DNA from: Cyathus striatus | Taxonomy: Eukaryota > Basidiomycota > Agaricomycetes > Agaricales > Nidulariaceae | Reading direction: 5' to 3' | DNA length: 64,000 bases | NCBI GenBank assembly: GCA_025738555.1 | Contig: JAOVFP010000007.1 | Coordinates: forward strand, 3,968,001-4,032,000 | Shown: piece after piece, positions 34,690-46,479 of the stretch | Layout of the letters: the number at the start of each line of letters is the position of its first letter | Position numbering within the stretch: the stretch's first letter is position 1 | Position numbers and translations under genes: made by a program | Notes under the pieces: model-generated | Database searches by the model: none | What the model was told of the DNA's origin: nothing | Seen by the model: the letters and a program-made list of their open reading frames with translations, nothing else

Positions 34690-36300
34690 AACAGCCACCA
34701 CCTTTGGCATTCACTGATCTCCATTAACAACAGCATAACGACTCACTGCTCCATATGCACCTGCACCCAACAGCCTCTCATACAAGTAGGTCACAAATAA
34801 ATTTATCACCCAGACACGACATCCCAGTCTTGGCACTGGAACATTGAGAACCCTCTTCATCATGATGACTGGACCCTGGGTCTCCAGAGGTGAGTATTTG
34901 GCCACCTCAATAGTAAAATCTTCCTTATACTCTACTGGCTGAAGGACTCCAATGGCATAACCCTCTTGTGAGACCATGTTAAGTTTTTCATCTTCATCAC
35001 CCTCCAGTACCTGTGGATTGGGAACCTCTGCTGGAGTGGTTCATCCAGTAAATGGCCTAGGTAATAGTTGCTGGATACCACAGGAAGGTGGATCCTTGAC
35101 AGCATGAATGTTACTGCTATAAAAAACATTAGACAATTAGAATGAAGTTATACCAGAAAAGTACCTCAGTCTCAGATGACCACTCAAATGAGGACATATC
35201 ACCCTAGCATCCCAAGTGCAAGCTTCCACATGGGATATGATTTTGAATCTGTCAGGCATCAGAGACAGACAATCTCCTAGCCAATGTGCTTTGGTAACAG
35301 GTCATGTGAGGCATTTCAACATGGTGGAAGGTTTGAGAGGAAAGATGGCAGCTTGATGCCCAGTGAGATTCAGCACCACTGGGTTAACAATTCCAGAAAT
35401 AACAATGCTATGAAATGAAAGAAGTTCAATCAGTGTATATTTACAAAACATGAGAAGATTACACCCACTCTGCACAAGGTAGAGCAGGAAAGAGGCCATT
35501 GAATGATGTCCTAGCAGGCTCTACTGTGGCTGAATGGCCACAAGGCAGAAGGTATTCAGGAAGCAGTAGTGATACTCCTGGAGTTTGTTGGGCTTGACAT
35601 ATCGGCAGCCAGTGCACATTTGATCCCAACCATATGAATGGCTGTGGAACAATGCAGTGGAAAGGCATCATTAACTTTACCGAACAATGGGTGATCGCCT
35701 TCTCAATGAGCAACACTGCAGAAAGCAGACAGTCAGCCTAAACAATTAACTAGAAGGGAATAACCTACTTTGAATAGGGCAGAGTCTGACCAAGCACTTC
35801 AAATGATGTCCCAGTACACTCATTTTCAACTGCAGCTAAATATCTGCAGGAAAACAGGTAATCTGGAAGTGGAAGTGAACCATCACTTGAGGATCTGCTT
35901 GAGGTGGTGCTCTGATGTCCTGTTCTTGTGCCTGTCACATTGTTGGGTGTGCCTTTGTAGTTGTCCTGTGTGGGTGTGGGGTAGTCCTTGTTGCCATCAA
36001 TTTTGCTGCCAACTATAAAGAGCCTAAGCATCTCACTGCAGAAAATACTGCAACTAGATGTTCCATGGTCCCTCATGTCGGCCACCATGACTGGGCCTTC
36101 CTTGATCTCAACATCAGCATCCTCCCTGCAAGCCTGAATAGCAGCTGGAGAAAAGTAAATTGAGAAAAGGTTGGGATGATGTTAAAAACGAGATATGCAC
36201 CATCATGGTATTGAGCAGCCTGAATGCTGATGGAGCATTGACAAAGGTGTCCCTTAACATCAACAGCCCTAACCTTAATGGACCTCAGGCCATGACATGT
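34690..36300 (-). pseudogene. Kinase-like gene, truncated CpG-depleted copy (K2)
   Basis: This is colinear with 53500-55150 (K1). Right to left it shows SIKVRAVDVKGHL (36285-36240), MVADMRDHGTSSCSIFCSEML, SSSDGSLPLPDY, VEYKEDFTIEVAKYSPLE..GPVIMMKRVLNVPVP, then the glycine-rich loop LGAGAYGAV and VVNGDQ followed by an in-frame TGA. After the TGA the frame continues as MPKVVAVKRMK, with the ATP-binding AVK lysine. The gene stops about 34640, where Plavaka sequence begins, so the C-lobe is absent. Most CpG sites of K1 are TpG or CpA here. The N-terminal region before the kinase fold is unrecognised. Confidence 0.75.
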
Positions 36301-36613
36301 GACTGACTTGTGTCCAGCAGATCTCAGGAGTAGTCTTATGCCCTGATGACCTGGGGAATGGCCTGTAATACATCTTGGTATCACTGAAATACAACTAATG
36401 TTGAGAACTCTGTTTACCATTTCTAACTGTATTGCAACCACCTTTTCCTCCATCCATCATTGTCTTCCAAAGGTTAGATCTCACTCGTAAAAAGGCTTCA
36501 AATACTGTGCCAAAGGCAAGAAACCAGTAAAGGAGCAAGACATGTGTGATCGACACATCCCCTGATGGTGTTGAAAGCAAGTCCATTGTCATGTGAAGTA
36601 GGTCATTGAATTG

Positions 36614-37150
36614 CTAAACAGCAGAGCTTACAGTCCAGAAGACTGTCAATTGCAGAAAGTGGTATTGCTCAGTGGCATAATCCACAATCATAGACATCAT
36701 CATTAGGCAAGATAAGAGCATCAGAGAGGAGTTGCAGCTCACCACTTGTGAGTACTGACAATCTGTAGAGGATACCTTGCAGCTCGAAGAGACAGTGTGA
36801 GTGGAGAATAGATTGCTTGAGGAAGAATTAGCAGCAGTGGAATGCAGGTCACTAGCAGACAATAAAGAGTTGTCAGAAATGAAATTCACAAGAGCATAGA
36901 GGGTACTGTAGGCAGGGGATAAAGAGGATACAAAATTGCTATCATAATTGATAGCAATGGAGGATGGAACATTGACCAGAACTGAAAAGTCAGGAGCATC
37001 TTCAATGTCAGGCTCCAATAAGGCCAGGTCTTCCTGGAATCTGCAGGTGGGAGTTCCTATGAGATTGAGGGCCATGTATAGGGAGAAAGCCAGGGGCCAC
37101 ATATTGGTCCTGCACATATGGGGTAGAGGGAGAGGAGAGGTGTGAGACAT
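36614..37150 (-). CDS. Hypothetical 178-residue frame
   Basis: The frame is Ser-rich with a possible signal-like start (MWPLAFSLYMALNLIG after about 15 residues) and hydrophobic C-terminal parts. No family is recognised. It lies between the kinase-like remnant and TIR element 2. It may be a cargo frame or chance, since low-GC sequence with few stops on the minus strand is common in this island. Confidence 0.25.
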   Translation of the reverse strand: MSHTSPLPLPHMCRTNMWPLAFSLYMALNLIGTPTCRFQEDLALLEPDIEDAPDFSVLVNVPSSIAINYDSNFVSSLSPAYSTLYALVNFISDNSLLSASDLHSTAANSSSSNLFSTHTVSSSCKVSSTDCQYSQVVSCNSSLMLLSCLMMMSMIVDYATEQYHFLQLTVFWTVSSAV

Positions 37151-37630
37151 GGAATCAATCCTAGGGCAGTTGGTGGCAGGTGCTGTGCTGACAGTTATTG
37201 TATCTATAACTTTATAATGACACCCAAACCTGAGGGTAATGGAAGATGGAGCTCTTTACGCTCCCCCCCCCCTTACACGTGAATTTCACATGAAATTCAC
37301 ATGAATTGGTGAAGTTCATGTGAAGTTCATGTGAAATTTAGGTGAACTTTTTCGCATTATTTTTGCTGAATTTCAGTGAGAACACTGCTAATAATTTCAC
37401 CTGAATTTCACATGAATTTCACATGAACTTCACCAATTCATATGAATTTCATGTGAATAATTCACTTGATCTTCACATGAAAATTTTCACCAGATTTTCA
37501 TGTCACTTAGTGAAGTTCACATAAATTTCACCAGAAATTCACATGAAGCTTATACAATAGTAGTGAGCTTCAATTGTATTTCATAGTGTTGCTTACTAAT
37601 AATAAAAATAAATGTATGTAGTAAATAATG

Positions 37631-37717
37631 ACTCCAGTCAGAATTGAACCAACAGCCTCGGAGTGATAACTAATAGTTTTCCCACAGTACAACATTTAAC
37701 CACTACACCATGAACAC
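37631..37717 (-). other. tRNA-like sequence with A and B boxes inside element 2
   Basis: On the minus strand the A box is TGGTGTAGTGG (37700-37710) and the B box is GGTTCAATTCT (37640-37650), with a pairable T arm. The acceptor stem does not pair, so it is not a functional tRNA. It matches the sequence at 49580-49670 in the sister element. Confidence 0.6.
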
Positions 37718-38004
37718 TTGTATAGAAAAAATATTTCCCACACTATATACCCCCATCAACCCTCCGCTTTCTAATACTTTGTCACATGATTGAAATATCA
37801 CATGACCAAAACATGTCGCACCATTGTTGATTCTTGCTTCTTGCCACATCATCATCATTCACTCCCTTCTCCCCTCCCCCTCCCTCCTCCCTCTCCTCCC
37901 TCTCCTCCCTCCCTCCTCCCTCTGTTCCACTCTTTGATCCCCCACCCTCACTCCTCCCCTATTTCACTCACTCCCTCCTCCTCTTTCTCCATCAAGAACA
38001 AACA

Positions 38005-38385
38005 CAGTAACAACAAGAGCGCGGGAAAGCGGGAGGCGCACAGCGAGTGCGAGGGGTGGGATGACGAGTGCGTTGGGGTGCACAATGAGCACAGGGAGCA
38101 GAATAGCGAGTGGAGGGGCGGGATAGTGAGCGGAGGGGTGGGATAGCGAGTGGAGAGGCGGGGTAACAAGCAGGATGGGGCGCACAGCGAGCAGAAGGGC
38201 AGGGATAGCGAGTGGGATGGGGCATGCAGCGAGCAGAGGGGCGGGATAGCGAGCGGGATGAAGCGCACAGCGAGTGGAGGGGCAGGATAGCGAGTGGGAT
38301 GAAGTGCACAGCAAGCGGAGGGGCGGGAGGCATGGGAAAGCAGGGGATGGGACATCGAGTGCAAGGGCAGGAAATTGGGGGACAT
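38005..38385. repeat. GC-rich minisatellite in element 2
   Basis: The units follow the type GCGAGYGGAGGGGCGGGATA and recur every 22-45 bases. The long frames over it are low-complexity translations. The same array lies at 48990-49270 in the sister element, in opposite orientation. It retains CpG, unlike the rest of the island. Confidence 0.8.
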
Positions 38386-38690
38386 TATGTAATACTATTG
38401 TTGCTTTGTAATATGTAAATCAGTCACATGATCAATAAATAAATTCATTTTCTCCATGTTTTTAAATGAATTTCACTCAATTTTTCATGTGAATTTCACT
38501 ATATTTTCACTTTAATTTTATCTAAAATACATGAAAGTTCATGAACCTATGCTTTTTAGAAAATATTCAAAATCACATGAAGTTCATGTAATTTCAGGTG
38601 AATTTCATGTGAATTTTATGTCAAATAGGTGATATTCATGTGAATTTCATGTGAATTCATGGTGAAGGGGGGGGGGAGTGTAAAGTACTG

Positions 38691-39072
38691 TATCTATCTA
38701 CTTCCAAACTGCCCTCCTTATATACCTTTTCCCAACCTGCTTAGTAATCCAATTCCCACTCTACAATCCTACATTGTTCTCCAAAATGGGTAGTGTGCAA
38801 GTGTAGATTTCAGATCTGAGGCTGTATGGAACAATGGTATTTGAGGGTTAGTCAGCAGAGGACAATAGCATATGTTAGAACAATGTGTAATGAATTACAT
38901 TGTTCTAAATAAAGAGCTACATTGTTCTGGGCAAGAACAATAGGAATCCATTTTTATAACAATGGAGTAGCAAACAATAGATACCTATCTGCCATTGTGT
39001 GAACAATGGCAGTGAAAACAATAGTGTCATATATAAATAGTTTCACATTGTCTTCAAAAAATGGGTGAATAG
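38691..39072. repeat. ACAATGG-word repeat region (target of element 3)
   Basis: Words such as GAACAATGG, ACATTGTTCT and ACAATAG recur in both orientations. The same words continue after element 3 at 48177-48290. Element 3 therefore split an older sequence, perhaps the subterminal region of another transposon. Confidence 0.55.
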
Positions 39073-39930
39073 GAGGTCTTTACACTCCCCCCTAAATTCC
39101 TTCTGGAGTCCAGATGGAATCCTTGGACTCTCCAGAAAGTCTGAGGAATTTCCACAGAATTTCTGGCCATTCCACAGACTCCATCCGGACTCCAGGTGAA
39201 CTTGTTTTGGCAGAGACACCTGCCAAATTTCAGTTTTCCAGTCTGGGTGTTCTCCAGATGAATTCCACATGGAATCCGGATTATTGGCCAAATTCCACCT
39301 TTCAGCCAGAATTCTGAAGGAATTTGCTATACTGGATTCCAGGTAGCTTGTATTAATTAGTAGTTTATTACTTACTTTACTTGTATTACAAATATATTAG
39401 TAGAGCATGGTATAGTTGCATAGTTTGCACCAGTATTGTTGTGATAGTTACATAACATTCATTCACATGATAGTGGATAGTGTGCATAACCATTACATTA
39501 TGGCTAGCTTGTGCATGGGCATATGCTGTACAGTCCACAACTTCTAGAGGTCATTGTGTTCCTCCACGGAATCAGGTAGACTCTACCTGAAGTCCAGGAC
39601 TCTACCTGGACTTCACCTGGACTTCACCTGGACTTCACCTGGACTTCACATGGACTCTACCTGAACTCTAGGAATATTTTTTCCTTGTGTAGAGTGCAGG
39701 TGAGTCCATCTGTAGTCCAGGTAAAGTCCAGGTAAAGTCCAGGTAGAGTCCTGGACTTCAGGTAGACTACTGGAAATCACCTGGAAATCACTGATTTCAG
39801 CCACTGGACTTCAGGTAGAATACTGGACTTTACCTGTAGTTCACCTGATTTTTAGCTGTACTTCGTACCAGGCAATTAGATCATGTTTTCTTACTAATAG
39901 TATAGGAAAAAATTATTTTAGTAAATGTTA

Positions 39931-40016
39931 CCATTGAGAATCGAACCATCAACCTGAACAATAGCCAGCGCTTAGCACATGCTAACTGATGTCCTTAACC
40001 ACTAAGCCACACTGGC
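39931..40016 (-). other. tRNA-like sequence with A and B boxes inside the KDZ element
   Basis: On the minus strand the A box is TGGCTTAGTGG (39999-40009) and the B box is GGTTCGATTCT (39937-39947). Both fit the pol III consensus. The spacing suits a tRNA with a long variable arm. The stems are imperfect, so I call it tRNA-like only. Confidence 0.6.
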
Positions 40017-40149
40017 ATTATATTGAAAGTAACCCAACACTCTATAGCCACCATCTGACTACCATCTCACATGCTTGCACACTGCCATGGCTGCCAGCAC
40101 TGCACGCTTTGTCATCATCGCTTGCAACAACAACATGCATCCTCCTCAT

Positions 40150-41600
40150 CCATCATCCACTCCTTCTCCTCACCCCTGCGTCTCGTCTTGCAAGTGACGC
40201 ATGCCATTTCTCCTCCCTATACTCCTGTTCCTCCCCTCCCTCCCTCTCCTCCCTCCTTCATAGCAACGTCAAGCCAAGGACAAGTGCCCCCTCCAACACC
40301 CTCCGCCCTTCATCTTGCCCTCCCCTGCATCTTCGTCACCCATCTCGCAAGTGACAAGGTGACGTGTTTTCTCCCCACACCCCCTGCACTCACTCCCTTC
40401 TGCCCTTGTCTGCAAGTGATGAGGCGATTGTTTCCTCCTGTCTCACAATTGATGAGGAGACGTGTTTTGTCCCCCCTCCCTTGCCCTTGCCTGCAAGTGA
40501 CGAGGGCGATTGTTTCCTCCCTCCTCCATTCCCCTGTCTTCTTCCCCCGTCTCGCAAGTGATGAGGGGATACGTTTCCTTCTCCCCTCCCTCACCCTCAT
40601 CTGCAAGTGACGAGGGCGAGTGTTTCCTTCTGTCTCGCAAATGGCGAGGAGACTCGGTTGCCACCCCTCTCCCTCGCCCTCATCTGCAAGTGATGAGGGC
40701 GAGTGTTTCCTCCTGTCTCCATCCCCCACATCTTCATCTCCCATCTTGTAAGTGATGAGAGGATGTGTTTCCTCCCCTTTCCCTTTCCCTCTTGCCATCA
40801 TCATCTCACCACCCACACCCACTCCCACTCCCACACCCACATGTGTCCCCTCATCTCACAAGTGACGAGGGGACATGTTTCGGCACCATCATGCCCGTCG
40901 ACACCGCACCCCCACATGTCTCCTCATCTCGCAAGTGAGGAGAGGACATGTTTCAGCACTATCCATGCCTGCCGACACTGCACCCACACGCGTCCCCTCG
41001 TCTCACAAGTGATGAGGGGACGTGTTTCACCACTACCCACACCACCCACATCCAGACCCATATGCGTCTCCTCGTCTCACAGTGACAAGGGGATGTGTTT
41101 CACCACCCACACCCGCCAACCACCCACATGCGTCCCTCGTCTCGCAAGTGACAAGGGGACATGTTTCGCCACTGCCCACACCACCCATACCCACACCCGC
41201 CGACACTCACACCCATATGTGTCTCCTTGTCTCACAAGTGACGAGGGGACGTGTTTCCCCACCCACACCCACTGATCACCCACATGCGTCCCTCATCTTG
41301 CAAGTGACGAGGGGACATGTTTCGCCTCTGCCCACACTGCCCACAGCCACACCTGCCGACACCCACACCCATACGTGTCTCCTCGTCTCGCAAGTGATGA
41401 GGGGACGTGTTTCACCACCCACACCTGCCGATCACCCACACACGTCCCCTCGTTTCACAAGTGACGAGGGGACGTGTTTCGTCAATGCCCACACTGCCAA
41501 CACCCACACCCACACATGTCCCTTCATCTCGCAAGTGATGAGGGACGTGTTTCGTTACCCATACCCACATGCGTCCCCACGATTGTATGTATGGGTAGTC
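40150..41600. repeat. Array of about two dozen hairpin repeats
   Basis: Units of roughly 40-70 bases are built around CCCTCGTCTCGCAAGTGACGA and GGGGACGTGTTTC. The half TCCCCTCGTC is the inverse of GACGAGGGGA, so each unit folds on itself with loop TCGCAAGT. Spacers are rich in CCCACACCCAC. The frames across it on both strands are low-complexity. It keeps many CpG sites. Confidence 0.9.
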
Positions 41601-41767
41601 GATGAGGCGTTCTTGATTTAGAACGCCTCATCAACTACTCATACTTACAATCACTTGCATGGGAATGCAATGAGGCTGAAGAAGCAATTATAGATATGAT
41701 GTGATCTTCATATATACAACACATGTACTGGATAACTTCTTTCTTCCCTTCCACCCACACTTCAGAT

Positions 41768-43843
41768 ATGGTCAATACCAGAAAATCATCAAGTGCTGCA
41801 GCAAAAACTGACAATGACCAGAGAGCAAGTAGATCTGGTTCTAAAGCCAGTGCAAATGCACCAGCTACACATGATAAAGGAGTGAAACAGACTAAGAATA
41901 AGGCCAAAAAGTGTGTTATTTATATCCTTATTTAAGCTATTATATTTAATAATTTTGAATATAAAGGAAAACCTCAGTGAATAGACTTCAAGATGATCAG
42001 AATGCTGAAAATCCAAATCAATTTACCCCGTAACTCTTGTTTTTACTATTTCTTCATTATATTTTAATTTTTTTATAGAGTAGAACAAGTTCTTATTGAG
42101 GAGAATACTTCAGTTGCCCCCCCTCCCCATTTTCCTTCAAAAGATTCCACTCAAGTTCCAATGGGAGAGATTAATGACACACTTAATGAGGATGAATTTC
42201 TAATGCCACTGGGATCTCAATTGGAAACTATGGATCTTGGCTCTATGAACACTGCTCATAACTCTGATAAACCTCAGGAAGATTCTGAGAATTCTGTGGA
42301 GAGTGCTACTGATAACTCTGATAAGTCTCTGGAAGATTCTGAAATTTCTATGGAGAGCACTAGTGATATTTCTGATAAGTTTCAAGAAGAGAATACTGAT
42401 ACTGATAAATCTGAACATCAAGATTCTCATGATTCTAGTAAAGATACAGAGTTAGATATTGAAAATGAACCTATGGTTATTGATACAGACATTACTCCAA
42501 AGAAAGGAGGTTCTGTTTTAAAGCGTGGTCGAGCTCCATCTAGCCCAACTAGTGCTCACCACTCTATAAGTAAAGTTTCTAAGCACTCTGAGTCCCACAG
42601 CTCAGCAACATCTTCCCTTAGTAAGGATGATCTTCAAGGGGCATCACGCATAACAGGTGGATTTTCCCATGGAAGAGAAACTGGGAATATATTTAATTAT
42701 GGTGATGAGGAAGATGGTAAGATAATAGTTATAGTTATGAGATTTTGGTAGCTAATATATCCATATGCATAGATTCATCCATCATGCCTCCTGATAATGT
42801 TAAAGGAGAAATTCACCTGTTTCTCAAGCCTGAAGCACAGAAACCTGCTTTTATCATAACAGATCAAGAGCCATCATTTGATCTTCAAGAAGTGCTGGAG
42901 CATGTAAGTGAAGTTTATTCACCTGTTGCAAGTATGTTATTTGTGATTTTTATAATCTGAATATTTTCTAATAATTTAAACAGAGAAAAACTCTAGGATA
43001 TCCTTGCGTGAGAATGGAAATTGGAATATTAAGGGCCGCTATATGAAGATTATGGAGAAAAAGATCCAAAGTGCCAAATGGCAAATGGATGATAAGAATA
43101 ACTATTTTCTTGAAATATTAGCAGATGGTGCTGATAACAATGAAACTTCAACAACAAAAGCACCATCTGGGTTTTCTACTGATGATGAAGTTGTAAAAAA
43201 CTTGATTATTTCCCACTTCAATATCCCTGAGCACTTGATTAAAAGTAAGGGAAAAGAAGATATCCATACTGTGTATGAAAAGTATGAGATGATTGAGGAT
43301 ATATGGGAAAACAAGAAATCATCACTCAGCATTATTCAGGCATCTGCTAAGGCTGATATTGATAAGAAATTCCTCATTGGTGTCTTTATGTCACCTTCCA
43401 CATATTACACTTATCCATACAAAGTTTTTCCCCTCCTTAAATATCATCCAAAAATGCTATCTTGGATGAAAAATGAGGGTGGTATTGATAAGAAAAGTGT
43501 CTGGGGAACTCAGAAGCCAGGATTTTCATCTCTATATAACATTTTAAAAGGCAAAGAAGCAGCTGCTGGGGAACATAAGGAAGAACAAAGTAAGGGAAAG
43601 GGAAAGGGGAAGGGGAAGGGGGGGAAGGGGAAGGGGAAGGGGAAGGGGAAGGGGAAGGGGAAGGGGAAGGGGAAGGAAAGAGAAGAGAGTGACATTGACA
43701 ATGATAATGAGGAGGTGAAGGATAAATATCAGGAAGACAGAATGAGTGAAAGTAAAGGAAAGGAAAAGAGTAAGAAGTCGCACAGAAAGGACAAGGGAAG
43801 TCCAAGAAATTGTAAGAATTTTGCTATTACTTGCTTTCAATAG
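41768..43843 (+). CDS. Hypothetical acidic/basic low-complexity protein of the KDZ element
   Basis: About five exons are suggested. Exon 1 (41768-41910) starts MVNTRKSSSAAAK. A short exon lies near 41968-42028. A long one (42079 to about 42718) is rich in Asp, Ser and Glu (NSDKxxEDSE repeats) and ends before a GTAAGA donor. The next is about 42755-42930. The last (about 43000-43843) holds a folded-looking segment (DDEVVKNLIISHFNIPEHLI, then YYTYPYKVFPLLKYHPKML), followed by a (KG)n tract at 43591-43675. No family is recognised. Its place inside the element upstream of the transposase suggests an element-encoded accessory protein. All the frames I could follow stay open. Confidence 0.55.
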
Positions 43844-43889
43844 TCAAGTTTTCTTTTTCTTTTTTCTTTTTCTTTTTTTTTTTCTTTAT

Positions 43890-44140
43890 TGTAGATTGGA
43901 ATACTTCAACAGTATTTTCAATTCATGTATAGTAATTGGCTTTCAACAGCCAATGACTTTTGTACTTCTTTATTTTATGTAAAGTTGGGAATACTTCAAC
44001 AGTATTTTCAACTTCATGTACATTTATTTGCTTTCAACAGCAGAATGTTTTTGCTATTTTTTGTAGAGTTGAAATACTTCAACAGTATTTTTAACTTCAT
44101 GTATGTACAATTATTAGCTTTCAACAGCTATATGAATATT
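43890..44140. repeat. Three tandem units of about 80-90 bases
   Basis: GGAATACTTCAACAGTATTTTC, then TTCATGTA and GCTTTCAACAGC, recur three times. Each unit has two small palindromes (AATACTTCAACAGTATT and a GCTTTCAACAGC half-site). The array separates the two genes of the KDZ element and may be regulatory. Confidence 0.75.
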
Positions 44141-44212
44141 GTTGTGATTCTGTTAAATATGTGAACAATTTTCTAATAAAATTTTCACTCTGTTTTCTAT
44201 AGCTCAACATAC

Positions 44213-46479
44213 TTGCTGTATTTAAAAATATGGACAATATGTATTCTATTGTCCTTCATACCTCAAGTAAATGTAGCTCAATCTGAAGATCCATTTCCAG
44301 ATATTCCTTTCAAGCTGTTTGCTGAATTTATTAATCTCAATTTCAGCTCAGATATTACTTTGGTAACTGTATTGACAATTCTGTTCTCATTGCTGAATAA
44401 CACTGATATTCTTAACCTTCATGCACGAGCAAAACATTCTGTACATGAAGATGAATATTCTGTAACTGCTAATGGATGGATTAAAGCACTTGCTACTGCT
44501 ATATAAACATTTAGGTTCATCAAAAATATCTGTAATTTCTAAGAAGCTAGATAGACTATTGTCTATGTTGGACTTAGATCCATATAAAAGAAAAGGAGAA
44601 AATTTGCAACCTTTGAAACCTGTTTCTACTAGTGAAATTGAGCCAGTACTGCTTATTGGTCCTGCTCACATCACTTGTTCAACACCTGAAAAAGCTTGTG
44701 TTGGAAGGGTATTGCATATCAACACTTGTCAGTGTGATAGAACAAAAGTTACACTTATGAAGGGAATTAAACTATATGAAAATGCTCAGATTGTATCTGG
44801 GTTTTGCACAAAATGTGAAGCTATATATTATGCAGATCATAAAAGTCTTGCTACTTCTTCCAACTCTGAAACTTCACAACGTAATCCAGATGTTAGTCCT
44901 AAAGATTGCATGTTTTTCAATAAAGCAAAATATGTTAAAATTGGAAAAAGTATCTGGGCTGATAGATTGTTTACCAATATGGTTGTCAACTCTGTTTATC
45001 ATTTTCATGCATCAACTGCTGCATATACAGAGTTCTGGAATTATACATTTTCAAAAGGTGATGAAAATGAGTACCCACCTATTTCAAGACAGCAAATATT
45101 GAAAGCCTTCATACATGAAACAACTAGACAGATATCTGTTTCAATGAATAAAACTCTAGTAATGCCAGACAATTTATTAATACAGCAAATAGCTAAAGAG
45201 GCATATTTGAAGTTGGGACAAGAAGGTATTATTGGAGATGCTTTGAACCATTCATGTAAAGAATGCACACATGATTATAAGGCAACAGCTGATCATATTA
45301 ATACTGATGACAATGCTGCAGTAGTTGGAATAGATGAAAATCGCACTGTACCAATATTACAAGAAGATGCTGAAAATACAGAATACGCAGATATGGATGA
45401 TAATGCAATGGAAACAGATCATGTTCCAGAACCAAAAGTTAAAATGATAGTGGTTGATGGCATTGTTATGGGGCCAAATCACTGTGCCTATCAGAATTGT
45501 TCTGAGAAATTAGCAAATGCAAAAACAGGAGTATTTTGTCTAAGACATGAAAGTCAACATGAAGGACTATGCCGAATGAAAAATTGTTACAATATTAAAG
45601 AACAAAATTCTCAAACATGTGTAAATCACAGACAAAACTGGTACAATCATGTTATTAGATTTGGATGACAATCTGTACTTGGCATTCGAAGAATTATCCA
45701 AAGAACTGAAGAAGAAGGTGCACCATCATGGACACAGCAATTGAGAAGGAGAATCAATCCACCACATGACCAGCCAAATCATGAGCCACAAGAACCAGAT
45801 AATTACTTTGTAGCTCCTCATTTCTACTGTGTTGAAACAATTTGTGCACCATGTGGGGTTGTTATTGCATGGACAAAATTTGCAAAGTCAGAAGGTGCAC
45901 ATCAAATTGTGGAGTTTCTGGAAAAAATATATCCAACACAAGAAACTAGACCAAGCTATGTATGTATTGATAAAGCATGTGTAGTCCTGAAATTTTTAAT
46001 CAACTCCCACAATTGGAATATTTGGAAAACCTCAACAAGATTTGTTGTAGATTCTTTTCACTATATTAATCACAGAGTGAAAGATTATCTATGTCACACT
46101 TACTGCAATCCTGGTCCTTTGAATGGATCAGCACCAAATTTAGTTGTTGTTGAAAGAGATATAGAGGGTAATGAGCATTATAAATGAGCATTTAACACTC
46201 AGGTATGTTTAATATAGTCTCATTTACAACTTATAAATATTTTTCACATAGGCATGTGAGCAACTAAATGCTTGGTTAGGGGGCTTCCAAAGTATACTTA
46301 ATAGAATGACTGTGGATAACTTCAACTGGACATTGCATGCAATGCTTTTTATTCATACCCAAAGAGTTATTCAAAAACAAATCAAAAAACAAAATCAACA
46401 AATGCAAACACAGGCAGAACAACAGGCAGATGAGGATGGAATTGAGGAAGATGGAGTTGAAATTAATAGAGTTGATTAG
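44213..46479 (+). pseudogene. KDZ-superfamily transposase with CxC5/CxC6 cysteine clusters, broken
   Basis: The 5' frame (44213-44506) switches to the main frame near 44490, a frameshift. The main frame shows a CxC5-like cluster (C..TP..AC, INTCQC, FCTKCEAIYY; 44670-44830) and a CxC6-like cluster (VVDGIVMGPNHCAYQNC, then CLRHESQHEGLCRMKNC and CVNH; 45450-45640). An RNase H-like transposase domain follows: YCVETICAPCGVVIAW, VCIDKACVVLKF, FVVDSFHYINHRVKDYLC, SAPNLVVVE, then, after a 49-base intron (46203-46251), ACEQLNAWLGGFQSILNRM. Two TGA codons interrupt the same frame, at 45666-45668 and 46185-46187. The product would catalyse transposition of element 4. The ATG is not identifiable. Confidence 0.82.

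Larger units (their letters stand above)
37249..38690. mobile_element. Non-autonomous TIR element 2
   Basis: The ends are GAGCTCTTTACGCTCCCC on the left and CAGTACTTTACACTCCCC (reverse complement) on the right, each followed by a G/C run. Inside each end there are dense arrays of TTCACATGAA-type words (37275-37550 and 38455-38660). The interior has a tRNA-like module and a GC-rich minisatellite. It is a close inverted copy of the element at 48646-50024. I find no matching target duplication here. Confidence 0.8.

Noticed and set aside
36948..37145. Plus-strand 65-residue frame
   Set aside because: It lies antisense to the longer minus-strand frame and has no recognisable features.
37948..38385. 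Long low-complexity frames over the GC minisatellite (also 48981-49506)
   Set aside because: All frames on both strands are open because of the repeat; composition is not protein-like.
40150..41600. Palindromic repeats with variable spacing as a CRISPR-like locus
   Set aside because: Spacers are low-complexity CCCACACCCAC sequence and the array sits in a DNA transposon with 8-base target duplications.
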